Positions 1 to 9,701 of a DNA stretch of 64,000 nucleotides are shown one piece after another. Source of the DNA: Euwallacea fornicatus (lineage: Eukaryota > Arthropoda > Insecta > Coleoptera > Curculionidae). Position numbers and translations under genes: made by a program. The stretch covers positions 310,001-374,000 of the forward strand of contig NC_089566.1 in the NCBI RefSeq assembly GCF_040115645.1, in the 5' to 3' direction. The notes beneath the pieces are model-generated. The model saw only the letters and a program-made list of their open reading frames with translations. It was not told the DNA's origin and ran no database searches. Each line of letters starts with the position of its first letter. The first letter of the stretch is position 1.

Positions 1-8
1 AAAATGCG

Positions 9-236
9 TTATCGCAAATGATTTTCATCCCATATTTCGGCAGAGTAAACCAAATTTTTCATAAAACCCCAAAAGAAAAAATCCAGAGGATTAAGATCCG
101 GAGATCTGACAGGCCAACGATTGGGACCATTTTTTCCTATCCATCCGTTTCCAAAATTATTATTTAAGTGCTCGACAACTGGACGGCTTAAGTGTGCTGG
201 AGCTCCGTCATGTAAATACCACATAATCGCACACAA
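9..236 (-). pseudogene. Transposase C-terminal fragment, DD41D Tc1/mariner type
   Basis: The frame contains a second-aspartate motif (WYLHDGAPAH) followed by WPVRSPDLNPLDFFFWG, the signature around the third catalytic aspartate in this transposase group. It would be the C-terminal part of a DNA transposase that cuts and joins TIR ends in the nucleus. The N-terminal half is absent, and the last ~35 residues would lie beyond position 1 or are lost. It sits next to, but may not belong to, the family B terminus at 345-827, because the family B transposase elsewhere (39870-40981) has a different sequence here. It is a relic and no start codon is meaningful. Confidence 0.75.
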
Positions 237-344
237 TTAAAGAAGCACATTTTCTAACAAATTTAGCAAATCATTGGTAAATACTGTTGTCTCATTTAAT
301 CTTTAGAGTAAAGCAAATAGCCCTATAACAATATTCGGTCAAAA

Positions 345-827
345 CGTCAAATATTTGTTTATCGAAACAAATGCCTGTATGTTATTTCCAAAGCACTCTT
401 TGCAAAAATAGTATTTGTGATATTTTTATTAAAGGATAAGTCCGAATTTTGACATGTGATACATCATCGTAATCAGAAAAAAAAGTTGAATCCAAAAATG
501 TGAAAACCTAAGATGGCGCCCGTAAGAAAAAATAAAGTTGCTGATGGTTTCGTAAAATCGAAACGTCAGATTGCAAATTTGACACTGTTATGTTGTCGAA
601 GAGAAAAAGTGACTACTAAAATGCCATTTTCAATTATCTCTTCAAATGAGTACAGAAAAAAATTTCGTATTTTCCCGGATATTTCCGGAAGTAATGGAAA
701 TTTTATAATTCTTCAAACGGCATCTTACAAAGCTCGAAAATGTGCAACTTTGCCTTAATTTAACCGACCTCGTATCTCTTCAAATAACCGAGATTTCCAT
801 GGTTGAGCTCGTAAAACGGACACCCTG
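345..827. mobile_element. Terminal half (right TIR) of a family B DNA transposon
   Basis: This segment matches, by eye, the inverted arms of the foldback element at 20086-20797 and both TIRs of the larger copy at 39404-41151. It ends in ACACCCTG followed by TA (828-829), the standard terminus of these elements. The inner edge at about 345 corresponds to the region just upstream of the family B transposase start. The transposase itself is missing, so this is a 5' end remnant. The open frame at 513-758 runs through the TIR and is not a gene. Confidence 0.75.
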
Positions 828-828
828 T

Positions 829-875
<47 letters not shown>
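828..875. repeat. (AT)n microsatellite between two transposon ends
   Basis: About 48 bp of nearly pure alternating TA. Its left edge is the TA after the family B terminus and its right edge is the TA before the complete element at 876. TA is the target of Tc1/mariner integration, so an AT run is a natural landing site. Either two elements landed in one run or the run expanded between them. Confidence 0.9.
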
Positions 876-878
<3 letters not shown>

Positions 879-1320
879 GGTGTTCCGTGAAGAATGCGCC
901 AAAAAGGAATCTGATAATCTAGACATTAAAATAATAAGATTTAACTCAACTTGCCTCATGAAAATGTTATTCGTTTAGGATATACAGGGCGTTAAAGTTA
1001 ATTTTTGTATTTGAATTTCTTTAAGTAAATCGAGTAATTTTGAAGATATCTTGTTCAAATTTTGAATCTATGTTTTTTTTTAAGACCAGTAAAATGAATA
1101 TTTCATGAAATTTGGGTTTCGAAAAAGAGGGCGCTAGTTGCAGCCTATAGGGCGCACATTTATGTCCATATTTTTTTACAAATGCATAATTGTGATTTTA
1201 AGAGGTATTTTTGATAGATCTATCATTTCTAAAGATAAAAAGTATACCTCATTTATTTCGCTAATCCAAGCCATTTTCGAAATATGGCGAATTTAAATTT
1301 CCATAACGTGTCTAAGTAAG
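876..1320 (+). repeat. Left TIR with an internal terminus copy
   Basis: 445-bp TIR complementary to 2613-3057. It contains a second TA|CAGGGCGTT terminus-like motif at 985, 109 bp in from the outer end. Confidence 0.9.
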
Positions 1321-1383
1321 TGCTCGATATTAAGTAAAAACAATTTATTAATAACAATTATTAATTTATTGAAACAGTATATT

Positions 1384-2466
1384 TTATTTTAGCAAGTGTG
1401 AAAAATGTCCACCATTTACTTGAATGCATTTTCGTACTCCTTTTATTAAGTGTTGTCTTATTCTAAATAAATAACCGTCACTATTTTTAATCGCTGTGGC
1501 GGCATCCTGGATGCGTTGAAATAATTGGTCACGCGTATTTATCTCTGTATCATAAACTAAGGATTTCATGTATCCCCATAACGAGAAATCCATTGGGTTG
1601 AGGTCGGGACTACGAGCTGGCCAAGGTACATCACTTCCTCGTCCAAACCATCCATTAGGAAATTGTCTATTCAAAAAATTACGAACTACAATGGGGTAAT
1701 GTGGAGGAGCGCCATCATGCAAAAAGATGATATTTTGTCTTAACTTCAGCGGTACGACTTCAAGTAAATTTCCTAATTCAGTTCTTAAAAACTCTAAATA
1801 TTGTTCTGCATTAAGCCTTGCAGGTAATTGAACAGGTCCAATTATGAAATCGTCCAAAATTCCACACCACATATTAATAGAAAATTCATATTGAAAGTGA
1901 TGCTCTTTTACTACTTTTGGATTCTCAAAGTCCCAATAATGGCTGTTTCTCCAGTTGAAAACACCACGCCTTGTAAAAGTTGCTTCATCGGTGAATAAAA
2001 CTGAATTAATAAAAGTTGGATCTTGATTTTGGCGATCAATAATTGTTTGACAAAATTGAAGTCTTGGTAATAGATCGTGTTCCAGTAAATTTTGTACTGG
2101 AGTAAAGTGATACGGATGTAACTTTTCTTGTTTTAAAATTCGAAAAACTGTTGTTTGGTTTACTCCAGTAGCTCTTACCAACTGCCTAACGTTTTTTGGG
2201 GGGTTTTCTGCAACGCGAACTAACACTTCCTCTTCTAGGTCAACAGAAATTGTCTTAACGGGTCCATGTTCACATTTAGGGCGAAATGATCCAGTTTCTC
2301 CTAACCTGGTAAATAGTCGTTGAAAAATATTACGATCCGGTTGTTTCCTATTTGGGTATTTTTCTCGATAACGTCTTGCGGCGGCACGGCTATTATAATT
2401 TTCTTCAGCGTAAACACAAATCATGTCTCTCATTTCATAATTAGAAAAATCATTATGCCTAGGCAT
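1384..2466 (-). CDS. Transposase, DD41D type, intact (360 aa)
   Basis: Predicted DNA transposase acting on its own TIRs. The N-terminus (residues ~8-60) is the helix-turn-helix segment usually annotated DUF4817 in insect proteins (YREKYPNRKQPDRNIFQRLF). A second helix-turn-helix lies at ~92-120, ending LHPYH. The catalytic triad is visible: D160 in VLFTDEATF, D251 in FLHDGAPPH and D293 in SPDLNPMDFSLWG, giving 41 residues between the last two. The frame opens with ATG at 2466 and has no stop or frameshift. Its length of about 360 residues suits the group. The gene lies centrally between the two TIRs. Other transposases of this type in the window are broken, which makes this copy the reference for them. 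Confidence 0.93.
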   Translation of the reverse strand: MPRHNDFSNYEMRDMICVYAEENYNSRAAARRYREKYPNRKQPDRNIFQRLFTRLGETGSFRPKCEHGPVKTISVDLEEEVLVRVAENPPKNVRQLVRATGVNQTTVFRILKQEKLHPYHFTPVQNLLEHDLLPRLQFCQTIIDRQNQDPTFINSVLFTDEATFTRRGVFNWRNSHYWDFENPKVVKEHHFQYEFSINMWCGILDDFIIGPVQLPARLNAEQYLEFLRTELGNLLEVVPLKLRQNIIFLHDGAPPHYPIVVRNFLNRQFPNGWFGRGSDVPWPARSPDLNPMDFSLWGYMKSLVYDTEINTRDQLFQRIQDAATAIKNSDGYLFRIRQHLIKGVRKCIQVNGGHFSHLLK

Positions 2467-2612
2467 TTTTAAATAAATAGTACTTGAGTATTAATACAAA
2501 TCAAAATAAACCACTTACTATTTGCAGTTGATTTTCAGTCGATTGACAACATGACATTTTTTCAACAATCCTGCAAAGCCTACTTACGAGTGTATTAATA
2601 AAATGTTATGCT

Positions 2613-3057
2613 CTTACTTAGACACGTTATGGAAATTTAAATTCGCCATATTTCGAAAATGGCTTGGATTAGCGAAATAAATGAGGTATACCTTTTATCT
2701 TTAGAAATGATAGATCTATCAAAAATACCTCTTAAAATCACAATTATTGCATTTGTAAAAAAATATGGACATAAATGTGCGCCCTATAGGCTGCAACTAG
2801 CGCCCTCTTTTTCGAAACCCAAATTTCATGAAATATTCATTTTACCGGTCTTAAAAAAAACATAGATTCAAAATTTGAACAAGATATCTTCAAAACTACT
2901 CGATTTACTTAAAGAAATTCAAATACAAAAATTAACTTTAACGCCCTGTATATCCTAAACGAATAACATTTTCATGAGGCAAGTTGGGTTAAATCTTATT
3001 ATTTTAATGTCTAGATTATCAGATTCCTTTTTGGCGCATTCTTCACGGAACACCCTG
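2613..3057 (-). repeat. Right TIR with an internal terminus copy
   Basis: Complement of 876-1320. The internal ...GCCCTG|TA motif ends at 2948, again exactly 109 bp from the outer end. The open frame at 2659-2865 is TIR sequence and not a gene. Confidence 0.9.
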
Positions 3058-3287
3058 TATATATCATATTAAAGAGCACTTAAAATGTATTGTTTTAATA
3101 TAAATAACTCTAAAATTAATGAAGTTGTTTCTAAGAAATTAAGAAAAAAACAATACTTTATCAGAATAAACAGACTTGTCAAAACCCAATTACATTCGAA
3201 TATCACTGTTTAATGACAGATAAGTTATTACTATTGTTAAAGTTTTAGTTCATTAAAAATTGTTTGTTCCATAACACTCAAAACAGT

Positions 3288-4090
3288 TTATTTCCAACAT
3301 TGGAAAGAGTCGAAATTGTTTTAATTTATAATGCAAAGAAGGACTCTCATAGGCAAACTGCGGCGATATTCAATGAGAGACATTCTGATACATATGTTTC
3401 TCATGTTTATGTCATTCAACTATCGGAAAACTTTAGAATGACCAGTTCTGTAGTGAACGTAAAACGAAGTGGTCACAGGGTATTACATGAAGCTGCTCAA
3501 ATCGAAGTGCTAGGATACTTTACTGCCGAGCTAACTACAATACATCACTGAGAAATGTGTCCCATGAAACCAGAATTTTGTTGAGTTCATCGTATAAAAT
3601 AACAAAAAACATACACTGCATCCCTACAAGTTGCATATTGCACAAACCCTTATTAAAGTTGACCCTGACCGTATAATACAATATTGTGAGACGAGAATAA
3701 AACTAATTAACATTCATCCAAATTCCATCAATATTTGTTTTGCGAATAAATACAATTTTTTTTCAGTTTGGTAAATAAACATAACTGCTATTACTGGGCC
3801 GATGAAAATCCTCTCCTATTTAGGGAACGTCATATCCAACGACCCCAAAAAAATAAACGTTTGATCGGGAAGATAGCATTTGGTATTGGACCATCATTCC
3901 TTAATGAAAATTTTAATGAAGAAGTGTATTTTAATTTATTTAAAAATACAGTCGATCTTCTTAATACTAAAGCATTGGAAAATTTGATTGACTAAAATGT
4001 ATCTTCTGCATTGGAAGAAAGTTTAATACTCTTTTAGCAGGACGGAACGCTACTCCATTATGTGGTATGGCATTGTGCTAACAATATACT
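3288..4090 (+). pseudogene. Decayed DD41D-type transposase
   Basis: Two recognisable pieces lie in order: an N-terminal helix-turn-helix stretch (3288-3550, AAIFNERHSDTYVSHVYVIQL) and the middle of the DDE domain (3768-3995, VNKHNCYYWADENP, which precedes the core strand in this group). Stops and frameshifts separate them, and the catalytic second-D region at ~4036 is barely readable (QDGTLLHY). TIRs for this copy were not found. It is truncated on the right at the mariner end at 4264. Confidence 0.75.
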
Positions 4091-4340
4091 CTCGCTGAGG
4101 TAAAATGTACTGGACGAGCTCGGCAGGTCTTGCGAAGTCTCCACTCGCCTCATGAAGAATCTATTGAAAATCCTTTTTTTTTAAACGAGTCAAAAGAACC
4201 GCGCGTAGACACGACAACAAAGTAACACGACTGAATTCATTCCTGCACGATCTCAGAAAATATTAGGTCTACCGGAAAGTTCTGTCCGTTTATGAAGATG
4301 AAGAAGAAAATTATGCAGTTTTTGATCCATCTAACAATAT

Positions 4341-4867
4341 TTACTGTACGATATAATTTCCATTATTGTTTATGACTTCTTGCCAGCGCGATGGCAATTT
4401 GTAAATCCCATTTTTGAAAAACGCCCTGTCTTCGAAGACGAAAAACTCAAGAAGTGCTGTTTTGACATTTTCTTCATTTTTGACCTTTCTTCCCGCCAAA
4501 AAGTTTTTCAAAGAGAGGAACAAGTGAAAATCAGAGGGTGCAAGGTCTGGGGAGTATGGTGGATGCGAGAGAACTTCCCAACCTAGCTCCGCGATTTTCT
4601 GGCAAGTCGCCAAAGCAGCATGTGGTCTAGCATCGTCGTGGAACAATATGATTTGCTTACTGCTGAACATCTCTACTATCTACCTTTTCTTGGAGTGCTT
4701 TCTTTAACTCATCCATTTACCAACAGTATTTCTCCGAATTGAACTTTTCGTTGAGTTTCAAAAACTCGTAATGGATTGGTCCTTAAATGTCCCACCATAT
4801 ACACAGCATTCTCTTTTAAAGGCTCAATCCAGGTTTAGGAGTGGACGGGGTAAGTTGTCCGAAATTA
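4341..4867 (-). pseudogene. Mariner transposase C-terminal half
   Basis: Classical mariner signatures appear on the minus strand: LFHDDARPHAA around the second catalytic aspartate and HPPYSPDLAPSDFHLF with the third (DD34D family). Upstream, at 4680-4860, a further readable stretch (MLCIWWDI, then FLKLNEKFNSEKYCW) continues the core but contains a stop. The C-terminus is normal (LPSRWQEVINNNGNYI). It resembles SETMAR-type mariner transposases. The N-terminal DNA-binding half is gone. Confidence 0.88.
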
Positions 4868-4876
4868 CAGTACGCT

Positions 4877-5100
4877 TGTTAAGGTGTTCCTTCGATAAAT
4901 GAAACACGACAAAGACACTTTGTTTTATGTAAAATGGACTGTATTAACTTTGTACTTATATCAAAAGAATGAAAGAATCTTGGTCTAACTAAAGAAGAGG
5001 GAGAATGCTTATTGAGCGGGTTACACAATATGATTCGGATCACATCCCGACACCGACGCAGCTTTCACCCCACAGGACAAAAGGAAGAGCAGAGAAGAGA
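4877..5100 (+). repeat. Truncated LTR fragment (same family as the solo LTR at 36944-37560)
   Basis: About 220 bp beginning TGTTAAGG closely match the first 220 bp of the complete LTR at 36944-37560, including the GATAAATGAAACACGACAAA stretch. The match stops near the AGAGAAGAGAAG run at ~5098. No 3' LTR end is present, so the rest was deleted together with the Tc1 5' region. Confidence 0.85.
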
Positions 5101-6034
5101 AGAGAAGAGGCAGTGCGATATTTCTAGTACTTTAAATATCCACAAAGGCACTATCTCCAAAATATTAAAACGCTTCCATGAACGTCAAAGTACAAGCAAT
5201 GCTCCACGACCGGGTAGGCCCAAAAAATATTCCAAAAGTACCGTAAAATTAATAAAAAGGATGTCGGAGAAAAACCCACAGTTGACTTCGGTGGATATTT
5301 CAAGGCGTCTTGCCGAAGAACAAAACATCGTGGTTCCAAATAGAACAGTGCGAAGAATTTTAGTGAATGAAGGTTTATTTGGTAGGGTTGCTGTAAAGAA
5401 ATCGCTTATTTCATTCGTTTGGGAGCACATCAACTGGTCGCCAGAAAAATGGAAAACCATCTTGTGGAGGGATGAAAGCAAATTTCAGCTGTTCGGAAGT
5501 GATGGTATTCGATACGTTAGACGTCCCAAGAATGAAAGATTCAACCCTAAATACCAGTTGCCGACTGTGAAACACGGTGGTGGAAGCGTCATGGTGTGGG
5601 GATGTTTTTCGGCGTCTGGCGTTGGTCCATTAATTAAAATAAACGGCATTATGGACCGATTCGCTTATAAAGATATATTGGTAAACCATATACTTCCGTT
5701 TGCTGAGTGCGAAATGCCGTTATCTTGGAGTTTCCAACAAGATAACGACCCAAAGCACACATGTAAGCTCGTTAAAAATTGGTTTGAAGTAAACTGTGTG
5801 CCGAAAATGGAATGGCCTTCCCAGAGTCCGGACCTGAATCCGATCGAACATCTTTGGGAACATCTGGGAAGAGAAATTAGAAAAGAAAAAATTCACTATG
5901 TCAATCATTTGTTTAGTATTATAGAGCGAGAGTGGAAATTAATTTCCGTGGAAACATGTAAAATACTGGTTTCTTCTATGAACGAGAGGTGTTGTGCTGT
6001 TATTAAAGCAAATGGCTATGCCACCAAATATTAA
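5030..6034 (+). CDS. Tc1-type DD34E transposase, open frame with LTR-derived N-terminus
   Basis: A continuous frame begins upstream at 5012 without an ATG; the first ATG is at 5030, giving about 334 residues. Counting from 5012, the triad is D154 (WRDESKF), D244 (FQQDNDPKHT) and E279 (SPDLNPIEHLW), with 34 residues between D and E. From residue ~31 on it is ordinary Tc1 transposase (CDISSTLNIHKGTISKIL, helix-turn-helix; PGRPKKY, AT-hook-like). The first ~30 codons come from the LTR fragment, so the first helix of the normal DNA-binding domain is replaced. No stop or frameshift interrupts the frame. DNA binding is doubtful. Confidence 0.88.
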   Translation: MIRITSRHRRSFHPTGQKEEQRREEKRQCDISSTLNIHKGTISKILKRFHERQSTSNAPRPGRPKKYSKSTVKLIKRMSEKNPQLTSVDISRRLAEEQNIVVPNRTVRRILVNEGLFGRVAVKKSLISFVWEHINWSPEKWKTILWRDESKFQLFGSDGIRYVRRPKNERFNPKYQLPTVKHGGGSVMVWGCFSASGVGPLIKINGIMDRFAYKDILVNHILPFAECEMPLSWSFQQDNDPKHTCKLVKNWFEVNCVPKMEWPSQSPDLNPIEHLWEHLGREIRKEKIHYVNHLFSIIEREWKLISVETCKILVSSMNERCCAVIKANGYATKY

Positions 6035-6395
6035 ATAAAAATCGAAATAAATGTTATTTTGCTTTAGTTATTTAAATAAAATGTATAGGTTTCCATACTT
6101 TTGTCCACCTTAAAATTTTCATTCCTGTTGATTATTTTTTGAGAATACCTCAGAGCGTCCCCTATTGTATATTTTGATAGCGTACATTCTTATCTAACAA
6201 TACTATGAAGACAATCTTATAAAAGTAACACAGAAAGAAAATCTGTAGGAATATTTAAAGTTTCCATACTTATGGCCACTACTGTACATGCAGTTATATG
6301 GTAAAGAGACACGGCCATATATGGCTCAAAAAAGTATCCGTATACGTGTTTAAACTTGTAACGAAATTATCGGACGGAACTTTCCGGTAGATCTA

Positions 6396-6654
6396 ATATG
6401 TACTACTAGGCAAATGTGAGAGTATACTGGAAAAACTTGAGTAAAGTACTCAAACAGTTTCTTCTCCTTTACGTTTGCTAAGGCGTCTCGTCGAGATGTG
6501 TCGGCGCGAGTACAGGCGGTATACACGAGCAAGACTGTGCTAGTGCTCTACTCAAACGGTTTCAGAACATTTTTGCGTTCACCCTGTAGAAATTTCCTCG
6601 GATCATATAGGAATGAACTCTAGACATTATTTAAAATAAATTGTTGAGTACTGA
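6396..6654. other. Unassigned sequence with an isolated transposon end
   Basis: A right-type terminus, CACCCTG|TA, ends at 6586. No matching left terminus was found nearby. I see no coding signal. Confidence 0.5.
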
Positions 6655-7256
6655 ACATTGAAAAGTGTTTTCTTTTAATAAAATGAAATCAGTTAGATTT
6701 AGATATAGACAATTGAATTGCAAGTAGTACTTATTGATGGTGTTAAATATGTATTCGTTGAGAAAATGAGGGGTTTCTATTTAAAAAATTTGAGTTTTTT
6801 ATAATTCTTGAATGATAATTTTCGACTTTCTTTTTGAATACCCTGTATAAAAAAATGTGATTTAACTCACTGATGCAAAGAGTGTAAAGCATTTTCTACA
6901 TTAACGCAGAATTTCATACTTAGCCATTTTTTAATTATTAAAAAAGTACATTCATAGCTAAAACTATCATTTTTTTGGGGAAAATTCTCAATATCTTGAA
7001 AACCGTAAAAATTAGGTATAGAACACTATATACGAAAAATATTCATAACGTTCCATAGAATAGAAATTTGTTTTAATATATAGGGTGTTCCATTTTAAAT
7101 AAACGAGTTGACATTCATTTCCAGTATAACCGGAAATGGTATTCTCATGAAAATATTTTTAATCTATAGATCTCCACTTTAGTATGATACCCCCAATTTT
7201 TTCCTAGTCATAGTTTTAAAGATACGGATAATGGTCCATATTCATTAGAAACCCTG
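6655..7256. mobile_element. 5' end half of a family H DNA transposon
   Basis: The sequence aligns by eye along its length with 55430-55990, where the same repeat lies upstream of a DD41D-type transposase N-terminus. It ends AAACCCTG|TA (7257-7258). A left-type terminus (TAGGGTGTTCC) lies inside at 7081, in the same place as TACAGGGTG at 55823, so this internal end was present before the two copies separated. The transposase is missing here. Confidence 0.7.
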
Positions 7257-8434
7257 TATATAAAATTTCAATGATTTGTGTCTGGAGAGGAAAATTACGA
7301 ATCTCCTCTCAGTGATTACTATAAATTATTACTACTAAAATATAAAATTAAGCAATTTTAAAATGTGATTTTAGTAGACAAGTAATTCTTCTAAAATAAT
7401 TATCAGCTAGGTATGAAGATAAATTTAGAGAAGTTAACTCCAACTCTGTTTCTAAATATGCAGTAAGTAATCCAGAATATGAATAATTTAATTTCGTTTA
7501 ATAAAATAAATATTTCACTTCCCATTCTTTCATAAAAATTTTAAATACTATTTGAATAAGTAAAGTAAAATTCTGATAAAATTTTAATGTTGAAAACACT
7601 AAGTTCCAAAAATAAACTTGTTATAGGTTATCTATTAAACAGTCCCTCGGGCTCCTATATGTTTATCTGTAAGTTCATAAAAAATCAATTATGGAAATGT
7701 ATATGAGACTAATGAAGGTTACAACTAGCTCTACGGAGTGTTCCAAAAAAGCGGGACGACATGAAGTGTAATTTTTTTAAATGGGACTATTCGCATTTTT
7801 GTTACGTGATAAAATTTTCTCTGGATCTTGTGTTAGTTCCTAAATTTTCACTAGGACGCAGCCACTCGGAGCTATGACATTCTAAAAGAAATTTTAGACA
7901 TTTGCAGTGCTTCATAAAAATATTAATATTGTAGTTACGTTTCATTAGATTTTGATGATTTCACGGTAAATTCTGACGTAAGATACTATTAACATGTATT
8001 AATACTCATTTAGACAAAAATGCATACAGGATGTCCACAATAACAACTTAAATTTTCACCTTTCCAAGTTCAATTTTCGTGTTTTTTTTTAAAAGGACGT
8101 TGTGTTTTTATAATCTACGACGAAAGAATATTAAATTTTCTTAATTTTCTATAAAATAATATCATATTTTTCTCCAGTGTTAATGGAATTATTAAATATT
8201 CCAGGGAAATCTGCATTCATGGCTAAGTGTCTGAGTGTTTAGCATACGCTGCCATAGTTTCGATGTTTTTGCTTTAAGTTTTGGCAGCTCATTTGAGGTT
8301 TTTTGCTCCTTGAAAATTTGTTTATTTTAAAATTGGCTCTCGAGATAGAGTATACTCAATATGAAATTATTAGCATAACTTACAGTATTGGGTCATATCA
8401 TATAAATTATTTATTAGCATCGTGGGTTTAGGCG
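7257..8434. other. AT-rich non-coding interval
   Basis: No gene or recognisable domain. One isolated left-type terminus (TA|CAGGATGTCC) starts at 8027. Probably old TE debris. Confidence 0.5.
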
Positions 8435-8629
8435 GAACAATTTCCTAACAGAGGACATTCTGATGTAAGGAGCCTAGAAAGTCTAAAGGATCGTTTTGAA
8501 TGGACAGGAAGTGTTAATGATGAAAACAAAAGCCGAAAAAAGACGATCTTGCTGGAAGAAAATAAACTGGATATCTCTTTATTAGTAGTAGAAAACCCAA
8601 ACATTATGAAAAAAATAAATACGTCATAG
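8435..8629 (+). pseudogene. DD41D-type transposase N-terminal fragment
   Basis: Sixty-four open codons read EQFPNRGHSDVRSL...RFEWTGSVNDENKSRKKTILLEENKLDISLLVVENP. This is the pattern between the two helix-turn-helix motifs of these transposases: a FPNR block, then a TGSV block, then acidic residues and VxENP. It ends at TAG 8627. A long frame on the opposite strand over the same bases (8428-8805) shows no family features and is a shadow. Confidence 0.7.
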
Positions 8630-8889
8630 GATAGAGTATTAAATTCTCTTTGATAGCAGGTGGTGCATATCCCTTGCTCATATTTAAAAACATTGTAAGG
8701 GGTTGGTACTCTTTCTCGGAGGTTGAAAGAAATGGCAAGGCATTTATATACAAAAAAAACTGTATTTTCAAAATAAAAATTTACGTGTTTCACGATTTTT
8801 TCCAAAAATAGCTATTTCGAATCTTATTGAATTTATGCGGAACTTTACAATCTCACTGTATATTTTATCGAATAATGATCGGCCATCTT

Positions 8890-9699
8890 TTGGGTAGTCG
8901 CATTATCCCACTTTCAAAGAAGGCCTTTACCTTAGAGTTATAAACTATTCCAATTGCTGTTTATAGTCTGCCAAAGAAGCGAACGTTTTTCTGTTCAACG
9001 AATAATGTAAAGAGCGAAATGGATGGTAGTCGGAAAGTACCAAGTGGAGACTATATGGTGGGTGTGATAACACATCCGAACCGAACTCCAACAACTTTTA
9101 CCTGGTTACCAAAAACACAAGTGGTCCATCATTATCATGGTGAAAAACCACTACTTTAAATTAGACAATTCTGGACGTAGCCGTTGAATGGCATGCTTCC
9201 AGTTATCCAGCTGAATGCAATGTCTGTCAGAATTGATTGATTGATTATTCGACAACAGTTCATAATAAACAATGTCTTTCCAATTCCACCAGCAACAAAG
9301 TATAACTTTCTTTGAGTGAATATTGGCGTTTGGAGCGATTGACGGCGATGCAGAAGAATGACCTCGGGAACGTTTTCGCTCTACATTATTGGAAAGAATC
9401 CTTTTTGCATCCTCAGTTATACTTTTTCTCAAAAAAAGGTTGTTTTTATTGCATTTAAGCAACAAATCGCACAACGAAATACAATTCATCAAATGACATT
9501 CGCTTAATTCGTGAGGTGTCCAAACATCCAACCGACTTACGAGATTGAGCCGCATCAAATGATCGTGAACAGTGGAATTCGATACTTTGAGTCTCTGTGC
9601 AATGTCATGAGTGGTACTACGTGGGTTCTCTGTGATTGGCACTTTGATTTGGTCGTCATCAACCGAAGATGGCTTACCGCAACGTTAGCGGTCTTCATG
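8890..9699 (-). pseudogene. Mariner transposase pseudogene
   Basis: The minus strand reads VSNSTVHDHLMRLNLVSRLD then VWTPHELSE, the mariner helix-turn-helix and linker (WVPHEL in most members). Next come SITEDAKRI around the first aspartate, FHHDNARP (8890-9150) around the second, and a worn SPDLAPSDYHLF block with SDYH still visible. Several stops and indels are present. The copy stops at the TA next to the Tc1 element at 9702. The expected first ~60 residues are not found on the far side of that element, so the locus was rearranged. Confidence 0.85.
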
Positions 9700-9701
9700 T
9701 A

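Larger units (their letters stand above)
876..3057 (-). mobile_element. Complete DD41D Tc1/mariner-type transposon with 445-bp TIRs
   Basis: The element is bounded by TA at 874-875 and 3058-3059 and begins CAGGGTGTTCCGTG, with the exact complement at the right end. The two TIRs (876-1320 and 2613-3057) differ at only a few positions by eye, for example single changes near 2987, 2897 and 2846. It encodes one uninterrupted transposase on the minus strand. Intact ORF, matched TA duplications and near-identical TIRs all indicate a recent insertion. This is the only element in the window that looks potentially autonomous. Expression or mobility cannot be judged from sequence. Confidence 0.93.
4868..6284 (+). 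mobile_element. Tc1-like (DD34E) transposon with an LTR fragment at its 5' side
   Basis: The right terminus (GGCCACTACTG then TA 6285-6286) is a standard Tc1 end. On the left, only CAGTA of the expected terminus survives after TA (4866-4867), and LTR-derived sequence follows from 4877. The element lies inside the mariner 4266-6393. Its left TIR is therefore essentially lost, so the copy is not expected to transpose by itself even though its transposase frame is open. Confidence 0.85.
4266..6393 (-). mobile_element. Mariner element split by a Tc1-like transposon
   Basis: The left TIR starts GGTCTACCGGAAAGTTC after TA (4264-4265). The right end is the complement (GAACTTTCCGGTAGATC) followed by TA (6394-6395). 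The transposase remnant 4341-4867 lies on the minus strand and stops at the Tc1 insertion. Only ~107 bp of mariner remain beyond the insert (6287-6393), too little for the missing N-terminal half. So the mariner either had an internal deletion before the Tc1 arrived or lost sequence with it. Confidence 0.85.

Noticed and set aside
8428..8805. 125-codon minus-strand frame
   Set aside because: The plus strand over 8435-8629 reads as a transposase N-terminus with family motifs; the minus frame has none.
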